Shown here piece by piece: positions 16,486 through 24,403 of a DNA stretch of 64,000 nucleotides (its first letter is position 1; every line of letters begins with the position of its first letter). Location: positions 62,001-126,000 of the forward strand of contig NZ_JAXIVS010000001.1 of assembly GCF_034259325.1 (NCBI RefSeq), in the 5' to 3' direction. The stretch comes from Hyalangium ruber (lineage in GTDB: Bacteria > Myxococcota > Myxococcia > Myxococcales > Myxococcaceae). The notes below the pieces were generated by a model, which was not told the origin of the DNA, ran no database searches, and saw only the letters and a list, made by a program, of their open reading frames with translations. A program made the translations under genes and the position numbers.

Positions 16486-17433
16486 ATGAGCTCCACCTCG
16501 TCCGCCACGCTGCGCGCCAATCAGATCTGGATGGATGGCCAGTTCATGAAATGGGACGAGGGCCAGATGCACGTGATGACGCACGCGCTGCACTACGGCC
16601 TGGGCGTCTTCGAGGGAATCCGCGCCTACCGCACCCATGACGGGCGCATCGCCGTCTTCCGCCTGCGCGAGCACATCCAGCGGCTGGTGGACTCGGCGCA
16701 CATCTGCATGCTGAAGCTGCCGTACACCACCGATGAGCTGGTGGAGGCGTGCGTCGAGTTGCTGCGCAAGCAGAAGGACATCTTCGCCAACGGCGCCTAC
16801 CTGCGGCCCATCGCCTTCATGGGCGACGGCGCCATGGGCCTGGGCGCGGTGAACCCCACGCGCGTGGCGATCACCGCCTGGGACTGGGGCGCATACCTGG
16901 GCGAGAAGGGCATCCGCGAGGGCATCCGCGGCAAGGTCAGCTCCTTTACCCGCATGCACGTGAACGTGAACATGGTGCGCGGGAAGATCTCCGGCCAGTA
17001 CGTGAACTCCATCCTCGCCAAGCGCGAGGCGGTGCTCGCCGGCTATGACGAGGCCATCCTGCTGGACATCAGCGGCTTCGTGGCCGAGGCCTCCGGCGAG
17101 AACATCTTCATGGTGAACAAGAAGGGCGTCATCAAGACCCCTCCCCTCTCCTCGCCCATCCTGGATGGCATCACCCGCGACACGGTGCTGAAGCTCCTGC
17201 GCGACAGCGGGCGCTACGTGGAAGAGGTGACGTTCACCCGTGACGCGCTCTACATCGGCAACGAGATCTTCTTCACCGGCACGGCGGCGGAGATCACCCC
17301 GGTGCGCGAGGTGGACAACCGGATGGTCGGCGACGGCAAGCCCGGCCCGGTGACGCAGTTCGTGCAGGAGACGTACTTCCGCACGGTCCGGGGCCAGGAG
17401 CCGCGCTACGCGGAGTGGTTGACCTACATCTAG
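16486..17433 (+). CDS. ilvE: Branched-chain amino acid aminotransferase (class IV)
   Basis: A 315-residue PLP fold-type IV enzyme that interconverts Leu/Ile/Val and their 2-oxo acids with glutamate as partner. The N-terminus contains THALHYGLGVFEGIRAY, the hallmark of BCAT-I. The Schiff-base Lys is K167 in VRGKISGQYVNS. The cofactor-binding segment SGFVAEASGENIFMV and the late FFTGTAAEITPV motif are intact. Length matches bacterial IlvE (about 305-315). AAGGA precedes the ATG at 16486. In myxobacteria, branched-chain amino acid breakdown feeds iso-fatty acid synthesis, so a role in that pathway is plausible. A terminator follows at 17461-17485, making the gene a separate unit from the downstream ATPase. 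Confidence 0.95.
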   Translation: MSSTSSATLRANQIWMDGQFMKWDEGQMHVMTHALHYGLGVFEGIRAYRTHDGRIAVFRLREHIQRLVDSAHICMLKLPYTTDELVEACVELLRKQKDIFANGAYLRPIAFMGDGAMGLGAVNPTRVAITAWDWGAYLGEKGIREGIRGKVSSFTRMHVNVNMVRGKISGQYVNSILAKREAVLAGYDEAILLDISGFVAEASGENIFMVNKKGVIKTPPLSSPILDGITRDTVLKLLRDSGRYVEEVTFTRDALYIGNEIFFTGTAAEITPVREVDNRMVGDGKPGPVTQFVQETYFRTVRGQEPRYAEWLTYI

Positions 17434-17460
17434 TGGGACAAGGCCCGGGTTGCCTGGCCG

Positions 17461-17485
17461 CCCGGCACATTCATGCCGGGTTTCT
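17461..17485 (+). terminator. Intrinsic terminator after ilvE
   Basis: CCCGGCA (17461-17467) and TGCCGGG (17474-17480) form a perfect 7-bp GC-rich stem with a 6-base loop, followed by TTTCTCC. It lies 27 bases after the ilvE stop codon. Confidence 0.65.
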
Positions 17486-17510
17486 CCAGATGGGTTAAAA
17501 CCTCCCGGAG

Positions 17511-18845
17511 ATGCGCCAGCCCGGCTACGCGGACAACAACCCCTTCAATCTCGAGAACCCGTCCATCCTCGACATCGCTCCGCCGGAGCCGAAGTCGCTG
17601 GAGGAGACGGGTCTCAAGATGGGCCTGCTCTCGGACATCGCCCTGAAGTACCTGTACTACTCGGGTACGGGCACGGGCATGTCGATCGCGGACGAGCTGT
17701 GCCTGCCGTGGACCGGCGTCATCGAGCGCGTGGTGGACTTCGTCGCCGCGGAGAAGCTGGTGGACCTGCGCGGCGGCAAGGGCTTCGGCCGCGCCTCGGT
17801 GGAGTTCGTGCTCACGGAGAAGGGGCGCGAGTACGCGCGTGACGCGCTCACGCGCACCACCTACGTGGGCCCGGCCCCGGTGCCCATCGAGCAGTACAAC
17901 GCGCTCATCACCAGCCAGATCGAAGAGAACCCCGTTGTCAGCCGCGAAGAGCTGCTGATGGGGCTCTCGCACCTCACCGTCACCGAGGATCTGCTCGACA
18001 AGCTGGGCCCGGCGGTGAACTCGGGCCGCTCGCTGTTCCTCCACGGGCCTCCGGGCAACGGGAAGACGAGCCTCGCCGAGGCCATCTCGCGCATGTTCGG
18101 CGGCGAGGCGTACATCCCCTACTGCCTCGAGATCGACAATCAGATCATCAAGGTCTTCGACAACCTCAACCACGCCCCTGTCCCGCTGGAGATCGGCCGC
18201 GACAGCTCGGGCCGTCGGCAGACCTTCGAAATGGACAACCGCTGGCAGCTCTGCCGCCGGCCCGCGGTCATCGTCGGCGGTGAGCTGACGCTGGAGACGT
18301 TGGACCTCATCTACTCGGAGAGCGCCCGCTTCTACGAGGCCCCGTTCCAGGTGAAGGCCAACGGCGGCATGCTCCTCATCGACGACTTCGGCCGGCAGAA
18401 GGTCCACCCCACGGACCTGCTCAACCGGTGGATCGTCCCGCTGGAGAAGCGCATCGACTTCCTCACCCTGCACACGGGCAAGAAGTTCGAGATCCCCTTC
18501 GAGCAGCTGCTGGTGTTCTCCACCAACCTCGACCCCAAGGAGCTGGTGGACGAGGCCTTCCTGCGGCGCATCAAGTACAAGATTGAAGTGAAGAACCCGG
18601 AACAAGACACCTTCCGGGAAATCTTCGAGAGAGTGTGCGAGGCAGCGGGAATTCCCTATGTGGATCAGGCTGTCACGTACCTGATTGAGGGCTATTACAA
18701 GCCGCGAAACATGCAACTGCGCGCCTGCCACCCCCGAGACCTGGTGGCCCTCATCAAGGACGCGGCGCGCTACCGGCAAATCCCCCCGGCTTTGTCGAAG
18801 GATCTGCTCGACCAGGCGTGCGAGGTCTTCCTCGTCGATTTGTAG
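17511..18845 (+). CDS. Unnamed AAA+ ATPase with N-terminal winged-helix-like domain
   Basis: A 444-residue protein. Residues about 30-125 look like a winged-helix module (GLLSDIALKYLYYSGTGTG to LTEKGREYARDAL). The ATPase core has Walker A FLHGPPGNGKTSLAEA (177-192), Walker B GGMLLIDDFGRQ (285-296) with the DD form of the motif, and sensor-like LLVFSTNLDPKELVDEAFLRRIKYKI with an Arg-finger pair. The C-terminal lid contains YKPRNMQLRACHPRDLVALIKDAARY. I do not recognise a named family. The ATG follows an almost abutting CGGAG, so translation may be leaderless or inefficient. The Fic-fold gene starts 122 bases downstream and could be its partner. Confidence 0.8.
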   Translation: MRQPGYADNNPFNLENPSILDIAPPEPKSLEETGLKMGLLSDIALKYLYYSGTGTGMSIADELCLPWTGVIERVVDFVAAEKLVDLRGGKGFGRASVEFVLTEKGREYARDALTRTTYVGPAPVPIEQYNALITSQIEENPVVSREELLMGLSHLTVTEDLLDKLGPAVNSGRSLFLHGPPGNGKTSLAEAISRMFGGEAYIPYCLEIDNQIIKVFDNLNHAPVPLEIGRDSSGRRQTFEMDNRWQLCRRPAVIVGGELTLETLDLIYSESARFYEAPFQVKANGGMLLIDDFGRQKVHPTDLLNRWIVPLEKRIDFLTLHTGKKFEIPFEQLLVFSTNLDPKELVDEAFLRRIKYKIEVKNPEQDTFREIFERVCEAAGIPYVDQAVTYLIEGYYKPRNMQLRACHPRDLVALIKDAARYRQIPPALSKDLLDQACEVFLVDL

Positions 18846-18967
18846 AGCGGGCTTTTCGTTGTCCTAAGCGCTCGGAATTTCTAGAATCACGGCCGAGTTG
18901 CAGACGTCGGCCGACCACCCGGTCCACCCTGGCGCTTCAGGAGCGGGTACGAAGGAGCCGTAGGTCC

Positions 18968-19801
18968 GTGAAGGAACGCTACCAAGAGATCGACGAGAAG
19001 AACGAGACGCTGCGTGACTACCTTGGCATCTTCAAGGAGAAGGCGCGCGAGTTCATCGACCGCTTCGAGATGTCGTGGATCTACCACGACGCAGCGCTCG
19101 AGGGCGTGGTGTACACGCAGCAGGAGCTGACGGCGGCGCTGTATCCGGGCCGCCTGCCTGCCGAGGCCTCGATGATGCCGGTGGTGCTCGAGGTTCGAAA
19201 CCACAAGGCGGTCTGCGAATACATCCGCGAGGAGGCCGCCTCCAGCAAGAAGAACGCGCAGATCACGCTCACGCAGATCAAGCGCATGCACGACCTGTTC
19301 ATCGGCAACACGCCCGAGGCACAGCAGGCGCGTGCGGCCACCGAGCGTCGGGAGCGCACGGAGAAGGAGCTGGCCAAGGAGCGCGAGCGCGCCGGCTTCC
19401 GCAAGGACATGCCGCTGCACCGCACGTACTTCCACGACATCTCCCAGCCGGCGAAGATCCAGCCCGCGCTGGAGAAGCTGGTGGACTACACCGCGAGCGC
19501 CGAGTTCCGGGAGTTCCACCCGATCAAGCAGGCGGCCACGGTGCAGCACATGTTCCTGCAGATCTTCCCCTTCACCGAGCACAGCGGGAAGGTGGGCAGG
19601 ATGTGTACGAACCTGATTCTGCTGCGCAACAACTACATGCCGGCGGTCATCCACTCGATCGATCGGCAGAAGTACTACGAGTCCTTCCGCGGCCCGGTGT
19701 CGGGCTTCCGCACGCTGCTGATGGACGCCATCGAGAACTCGCTCGACAACGGCATCAAGTACTTCAAGGACCTCAACCGGCGGTACAAGGCCATCAACTA
19801 G
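18968..19801 (+). CDS. Fic-fold protein with degenerate catalytic motif (probable pseudoenzyme)
   Basis: A 277-residue protein with the Fic helical core. The region HPIKQAATVQHMFLQ at 184-198 and YMPAVI...IDRQKYYESF at 223-240 aligns well with Fic domains. The catalytic loop HPFxDGNGRxxR is replaced by F200-PFTEHSGKVG-R211: the catalytic His is Phe, the Asp is Glu, the Asn is Ser and the first Arg is Lys. An N-terminal segment DAALEGVVYT (41-50) resembles the autoinhibitory (S/T)xxxE(G/N) helix. AMP transfer is therefore unlikely, and a scaffold or altered chemistry is possible. The GTG at 18968 has an AAGGAG ten bases upstream; the longer reading from 18818 overlaps the previous gene. Confidence 0.78.
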   Translation: MKERYQEIDEKNETLRDYLGIFKEKAREFIDRFEMSWIYHDAALEGVVYTQQELTAALYPGRLPAEASMMPVVLEVRNHKAVCEYIREEAASSKKNAQITLTQIKRMHDLFIGNTPEAQQARAATERRERTEKELAKERERAGFRKDMPLHRTYFHDISQPAKIQPALEKLVDYTASAEFREFHPIKQAATVQHMFLQIFPFTEHSGKVGRMCTNLILLRNNYMPAVIHSIDRQKYYESFRGPVSGFRTLLMDAIENSLDNGIKYFKDLNRRYKAIN

Positions 19802-19808
19802 CGCCGCC

Positions 19809-20642
19809 GTGTTGATTGGAGCTCACGAGTCCATCGCCGGAGGCGTGAGCCACGCCTTCGCGCGCGCCGAGGAGCACGGCGCTCGCAGCCTGCAGATCTT
19901 CACGAAGAACGCGCGCGGCTGGAGCGCGCCGGCGCTCACCGAGCAGGAGCGCCGCGCCTTCCGCGCCGAGGCCCGGCGCACCGGCCTCCCCTCCGTCGCC
20001 CATGGCAGCTACCTGGTGAACCTGGGCTCTGAAGACGCGACGCTGCGCGAGAAGTCGCTGGCGTGCGTGACGGAGGAGCTCACGCGCTGCGAGCGGCTGG
20101 GCATCACCTACCTCGTCATCCACCCGGGCGCGCATCCGGACGAGCGGAAGGGGCTCTCGCTGATCGCCGCCGGCATCGACGAGATCCACCAACGCACCCC
20201 GCGCTTCCGCGCTCGCCTGTGCCTGGAGATCACCGCGGGCCAGGGCAACTGCCTCGGCTGGCGCTTCTGGCACCTGGCGGAGATCCTCTCCCAGGTGAAG
20301 CGGGAGGACCGGATCAGCATTTGCCTGGACACCTGTCACCTGTTCGCCGCCGGGTATGACGTGTCCACGGAGCAGGGCTACGAGGCGGTGATGGCCGAAT
20401 GCGACACCACCGTGGGCCTGGAGCGGGTAGGCTGCTTCCACCTCAATGACTGTAAGAAGCCGCTCGGCTGCCGGGTGGACCGGCACGAGGAGGTGGGCAA
20501 GGGGACAATCGGGCGTACGGCCTTCCGCTGCCTCGTGAACGATCCGCGCTTCGTCAACACCATTGGAGTACTGGAGACGCCGTTTCCGGAACGTTATGGG
20601 GAGAGCATCCGGCTCCTCGAATCCCTCCGCCGGACTCGGTAA
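19809..20642 (+). CDS. nfo: Endonuclease IV (apurinic/apyrimidinic endonuclease)
   Basis: A 277-residue TIM-barrel AP endonuclease that nicks DNA 5' to abasic sites in base-excision repair. It opens LIGAHESIAGGVSHAF, as in the family. The trinuclear zinc site is intact: HPGAH, the EITAGQGNCLGW Glu, CLDTCHLFAAGYD, HLNDCKKPLGCRVDRHEEVGKGTIG. Length is close to E. coli Nfo (285). The start is GTG at 19809 (a TTG follows at 19812), only 8 bases after the Fic gene stop, so translation is probably coupled. It is followed by the DHH phosphoesterase 12 bases later. Together with that gene it suggests a nucleic-acid turnover segment of the operon. Confidence 0.94.
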   Translation: MLIGAHESIAGGVSHAFARAEEHGARSLQIFTKNARGWSAPALTEQERRAFRAEARRTGLPSVAHGSYLVNLGSEDATLREKSLACVTEELTRCERLGITYLVIHPGAHPDERKGLSLIAAGIDEIHQRTPRFRARLCLEITAGQGNCLGWRFWHLAEILSQVKREDRISICLDTCHLFAAGYDVSTEQGYEAVMAECDTTVGLERVGCFHLNDCKKPLGCRVDRHEEVGKGTIGRTAFRCLVNDPRFVNTIGVLETPFPERYGESIRLLESLRRTR

Positions 20643-20654
20643 AGAAGAGACCCC

Positions 20655-21770
20655 ATGCCAGGCACACCCTCCGCCCACACCCGACGAGCCTCATCTACCG
20701 GGGAGTCCGCGGAACCTCCTGCACCACGCATCGCCCAGCTGCCCGCTCGCGACAAGCTCGAGCGCCTGCTGCGTGTGGCCCGAGGGAAGAAGAAGGCGCT
20801 CATTCTCACCCACGACAACCCGGATCCCGACTCCCTCGCCGCCGCGGTCACGCTCGCTCACATCCTGGAGCGTCGGGTGGGCATGGAGGCCCGGGTAGGG
20901 TACGGGGGCATCGTCGGCCGCGCGGAGAACATCGCCTTCGTGAAGGTGCTGCGGCTGCCCGTCTCCCACGTCTCGCAGCTGGACTTCGACGACTTCGATC
21001 TCTTCGGACTGGTGGACACACAGCCTCCCGTGGGCAACCACTCGCTGCCATCACGGTTGCCCGCGGACATCGTGATCGACCACCACCCGCTGCGCGACGA
21101 GAGCCTGCAGGCGCCGTTCGCGGACGTGGGCGGTGACTTCGGCGCCACCTCGACGATGGTGGTGGAGTACCTGCGCGCCGCGCGCCTGGAGCCCTCGGTG
21201 GAGGTGGCCACGGCGCTCTTCTACGGCATCAAGGCGGACACGAGAGATCTCGGCCGCGAGACGACGCAGACGGACATCGACAGCTACCTGTGGCTCTTCC
21301 CGCGCTGTGACAAGCATCTGCTGGGGCAGATCGAGCACCCGGAGCTGCCCGCGCGCTACTTCCAGTTGCACCACACGGCGATCGAGCGGGCCAAGGTGTA
21401 CGGCACCGCCATCGTCACGGACCTGGAAGAGGTCTACACCCCGGACATGGTGGCCGAGGTGGCCGAGCGGATGATGTTCCTCGAGGGCATGAAGTGGTCG
21501 CTGGCGTATGCCACGTACCGCAATCAGCTCTTCGTGTCCCTGCGGGTGAAGGACCGCCGGATGAACGCAGGCAAACTGATCCGGGACATCTGCGAGGACT
21601 TCGGCGGCTCCTCGGGCGGCCATGGCAGCATGGCGGGCGCTCGGCTGCCGCTGTCGGGCCGAGCCAACCAGCGCAAGGCGCTCAAGCGCGAGCTGGTGAA
21701 CCGGTTCCTGGAGGCGTTCGGCGTCGAGGATGAGCGGCCGGTCTCGCTGCTGACCGCGCAGGACGCGTGA
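20655..21770 (+). CDS. DHH/DHHA1 phosphoesterase (NrnA-like)
   Basis: A 371-residue protein of the DHH superfamily. Motif I is LILTHDNPDPDSLAAA, motif II is DLFGLVDTQPPVGNH, the DHH triad is VIDHHPLRDE, and the C-terminal DHHA1 domain ends with GGSSGGHGSMAGARLP. These manganese enzymes degrade short oligoribonucleotides and cyclic or 3',5'-bisphosphate nucleotides, as NrnA does. Residues 1-30 form a Pro/Ser-rich extension absent from NrnA. The last codons overlap the start of the cysteine desulfurase gene (GTGA), so the two are translationally coupled. A link to c-di-GMP or c-di-AMP turnover (pGpG-type substrates) is possible but not shown here. Confidence 0.87.
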   Translation: MPGTPSAHTRRASSTGESAEPPAPRIAQLPARDKLERLLRVARGKKKALILTHDNPDPDSLAAAVTLAHILERRVGMEARVGYGGIVGRAENIAFVKVLRLPVSHVSQLDFDDFDLFGLVDTQPPVGNHSLPSRLPADIVIDHHPLRDESLQAPFADVGGDFGATSTMVVEYLRAARLEPSVEVATALFYGIKADTRDLGRETTQTDIDSYLWLFPRCDKHLLGQIEHPELPARYFQLHHTAIERAKVYGTAIVTDLEEVYTPDMVAEVAERMMFLEGMKWSLAYATYRNQLFVSLRVKDRRMNAGKLIRDICEDFGGSSGGHGSMAGARLPLSGRANQRKALKRELVNRFLEAFGVEDERPVSLLTAQDA

Positions 21771-22924
21771 TCTACTGGGACTACAACGCGGCCACGCCGC
21801 TGCGTCCGGAGGTGGCGCAGGCGCTGGCCCGCGCGCTGACGGAGGGCGGCTTCGGCAACCCGTCCAGCGTCCACCGCGCCGGCCGTGAGGCCCGCGGGCG
21901 GCTGGATGCGGCGCGGGCCCGGGTGGCGCGAGTGCTGGGCTGCGAGCCGAAGGAGGTGTGCTTCACCGGCTCCGGCTCCGAGGCGGACGCGCTGGCGCTC
22001 AAGGGCGCCTTCCTCGCGCGGCCGGATCCGAACCGACGGCGCATCGTCTCCTCGTCCATCGAGCACCCAGCGGTGCTCGCCGCGCTGACGCAGTTGGAGA
22101 AGCAGGGCGCGGAGGTGGTGCGGGTGCGCCCCGGTGAGGACGGGCGCGTGCGCGCGGAGGCCGTGCTGGACGCGCTCACGCCGGCCACGGCGCTCTGCTC
22201 GCTGATGTGGGCCAACAACGAGACGGGCGTGGTGCAGCCGGCGGCGGAGGTGGCGCGGGCCTGCCGCCAGCGCGGCATCCTCTTCCACACGGACGCGGTG
22301 CAGGCAGCGGGGAAGCTGTCGCTGAGCCTGCGCGAGGTGGACGCGGACCTGCTGGCGCTCTCGGCATACAAGTTCGGCGGTCCCACGGGCGTGGGCGTGC
22401 TGGTGGTGCGCAAGGGCGTGGACGTGTTGGCGCTCACCCCGGGGCATCAGGAGGCCGGGCGCCGAGGGGGAACGCAGAACGTCCCCTACGCGGAGGCCTT
22501 TGCCCTGGCGCTGGAGCTGGCCCAGGCGGAACAGGAGGCCTCCTCCGCCCGGGTGGGCGCGCTCCGCGACGCGTTCGAGCGCGCGGTCCTCTCGCGCATC
22601 CCGGATGTCACCGTGAATGGCGGTGGCGTGCTCCGTGTGCCGAACACCAGCAACCTGCGCTTCCAGGGCGCCGATGGCGAGGCGCTCCTCATCGCGCTGG
22701 ATCTGGAGGGCATCTGCGTCTCCTCAGGCTCGGCGTGTGCCTCGGGCACCCTGACGCCGTCGCATGTGCTCACCGCCATGGGGCTCACGCCCGCGCAGGC
22801 CCACGGCTCGCTGCGCTTCTCGCTGGGCCCGGGCACCACCGAGGCCGAGGTAGAGCGCGTCGTGGAGGCGCTCTGTACCCACGTGCCTCGCGCCCGGGCG
22901 CTCGCGGCGCAGGAGCTGGCGTGA
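21767..22924 (+). CDS. Cysteine desulfurase (NifS/IscS-like, aminotransferase class V)
   Basis: A 385-residue PLP enzyme that removes sulfur from cysteine for Fe-S clusters or thio-modified nucleosides. Signatures: YWDYNAATPLRPEV at the N-terminus, CFTGSGSEADALAL, the HTDAVQAAGKL pair, and the PLP-Lys segment SAYKFGGPTGVG, where the usual His before Lys is Tyr. The mobile loop SSGSACASGTLTPSHVL carries the persulfide Cys in a class I-type loop. Length matches NifS (about 390). The start is GTG at 21767, overlapping the upstream stop by 4 bases. No IscU, IscR or SufBCD gene is nearby, so it is not an Isc operon; a tRNA thiolation role would fit equally. Confidence 0.9.
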   Translation: MIYWDYNAATPLRPEVAQALARALTEGGFGNPSSVHRAGREARGRLDAARARVARVLGCEPKEVCFTGSGSEADALALKGAFLARPDPNRRRIVSSSIEHPAVLAALTQLEKQGAEVVRVRPGEDGRVRAEAVLDALTPATALCSLMWANNETGVVQPAAEVARACRQRGILFHTDAVQAAGKLSLSLREVDADLLALSAYKFGGPTGVGVLVVRKGVDVLALTPGHQEAGRRGGTQNVPYAEAFALALELAQAEQEASSARVGALRDAFERAVLSRIPDVTVNGGGVLRVPNTSNLRFQGADGEALLIALDLEGICVSSGSACASGTLTPSHVLTAMGLTPAQAHGSLRFSLGPGTTEAEVERVVEALCTHVPRARALAAQELA

Positions 22925-24090
22925 GGCGTGCCGCCGCCCTGCTCGCCGCGCTGGCGATGGGGGCGTGCGGCGATCCCGAGTGTCCTGCCGTACCGGTGAC
23001 GTTGCCTTCGGCCTCCACTTCCCTGCCCTGGGTGGCCGACGCGCCTCCGGGTACGGTGTTGACGCGCGTGGGCGAGCGTGAGGTGCCGCTGCTGCTGGAC
23101 ACGGGGTTTCCTCGCACCTCCCTCTCGATCTCCACGCTGGCGGGGCAGGACAACACCCGCGCCAGACTGGAGCTTGGCCCCGTGCGAGCCGGTCCCTTCA
23201 GGGTGGAGCCACTGCTCGCGCCGCTCGGGCTCCAGGGCATCGTGGGCGCGGATGTGCTCTCCCGGCTCCCCCTCTCCTTCGAGCCGCGCCGCCGCGAGGT
23301 GGTGCTGCACCCGGCCTTCGCGCCCGACGCCGCCGGAACCCCGCTGGATGTCGTCACGCCCCCGCGCTGCCAGGACAAGAGCCTGCCGCTCCTGCTCGTG
23401 AGCGGGACGGTGGAAGGCGAAGCGGCCACCTTCGTGCTCGACACGGGGGCGACGGGGACCTTCCTTCGCTCCTCGCGAACGGAGGCCTTGTCCTCCCGTG
23501 CCCGCCTGGAGGGAATCCGCCTGCAGACGGGCTTCGCGGGGCTGACCCAGGCCTCCGCTGTGCGCGCGCGCTCGCTGTCGGTCGGCGCGGCCGAGACACA
23601 CGGCACGCCCCTGCTGTTCGCCTCGGCCGTGGACGCGCAATTGGACCGGCTGGAGGCCGAGATGACCGCCGCGTGTGGCGAGGGCTGCAAGCCTCGCGCG
23701 CTGGACGGTTTCCTGGGCTGGAGCTTCCTGCGCGAGTTCCGGGTAGGGCTCACGGGAGGCGCTTCCGCGAGCGAGGCCCGCACGCTGGGCCTGTCCCGCC
23801 TGGAAGCACAGGACCACTGGCAGCGCGACTACGTGGGCGTTGGCCTGGTCTTCCAGCCGAGCGACTCGCCCCTAGGACTGCGCGTCGAGGGCTTCCTGTC
23901 CCCCTCCCCCGCCCGAGAGGCAGGCATCGAGGCCGGAGACATCTTGGTGGCGGTGGATGACACACCCATCGCCCAGGCGCCCTCTCCGTGGGCACCACCG
24001 GGAACCTCGGTGCAGGTGACGCTGGAGCGAGCCGGGCAGACGCGCACCGTCACCCTCGAGGTGCGCGACCTGCTCCCGGATCCGCCCTGA
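22921..24090 (+). CDS. Lipoprotein with tandem retropepsin-like aspartyl protease domains and a PDZ domain
   Basis: A 389-residue exported protein. A hydrophobic leader ends in a probable lipobox (LAMGAC16). Two retropepsin-like units follow. Unit 1 has LLLDTGFPRTSL (D60-T-G) and GIVGADVLSRLPLSFE; unit 2 has FVLDTGATGTFL (D174-T-G) and GFLGWSFLREFRVGL. Each unit has its own Asp and flap partner, so one chain could form a pepsin-like pseudodimer. A PDZ-like domain (about 305-385, REAGIEAGDILVAVDDTPI) ends the protein. Cysteines at 150, 252 and 256 may form disulfides. The GTG at 22921 overlaps the desulfurase stop (GTGA). It is probably anchored in the outer or inner membrane facing the periplasm; the substrate is unknown. 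Confidence 0.85.
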   Translation: MRRAAALLAALAMGACGDPECPAVPVTLPSASTSLPWVADAPPGTVLTRVGEREVPLLLDTGFPRTSLSISTLAGQDNTRARLELGPVRAGPFRVEPLLAPLGLQGIVGADVLSRLPLSFEPRRREVVLHPAFAPDAAGTPLDVVTPPRCQDKSLPLLLVSGTVEGEAATFVLDTGATGTFLRSSRTEALSSRARLEGIRLQTGFAGLTQASAVRARSLSVGAAETHGTPLLFASAVDAQLDRLEAEMTAACGEGCKPRALDGFLGWSFLREFRVGLTGGASASEARTLGLSRLEAQDHWQRDYVGVGLVFQPSDSPLGLRVEGFLSPSPAREAGIEAGDILVAVDDTPIAQAPSPWAPPGTSVQVTLERAGQTRTVTLEVRDLLPDPP

Positions 24091-24091
24091 G

Positions 24092-24259
24092 CTACCAGCC
24101 CTGGTCCGGCAGGGGCTTGCGGACCTCGCCGGGAGGCTGGCCGTACCCCGGCATCCCCTCCTTGGCCTTGTCCGCGTTTTCAGCGGGCTTCTCGCGCTCC
24201 GCGCCGGCCTCACGGGGCCGCTCCTGCTCCTGCTTGCGCTCCTTCGGGTCGGTCGCCAT
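24092..24259 (-). CDS. Small hydrophilic protein, unknown function
   Basis: A 55-residue charged protein starting MATDPKERKQEQERPREA and ending GQPPGEVRKPLPDQGW, with no hydrophobic segment; it is probably disordered. The ATG at 24257-24259 has a GGAGG ribosome site about 7 bases upstream, which favours this start over 24364. It converges with the aspartyl protease gene, 1 base between stops. The 144 bases upstream of it contain no other gene that I can support. Function is unknown; similar Pro/Glu/Lys-rich mini-proteins are common in myxobacterial genomes. Confidence 0.5.
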   Translation of the reverse strand: MATDPKERKQEQERPREAGAEREKPAENADKAKEGMPGYGQPPGEVRKPLPDQGW

Positions 24260-24403
24260 CGCATCCTCCGTTCGCGTGTGGGACAGCCACGAAGAAAGCT
24301 CGGCACCCGGTGCGGGGCAGGCTCGCGGTCCTCCACGCCCGACGGCAGGAGGCGCTACCGGCAAGGGGCTCCATCTCCTCCCCGCCAGGCAGCCAACGGA
24401 GCG

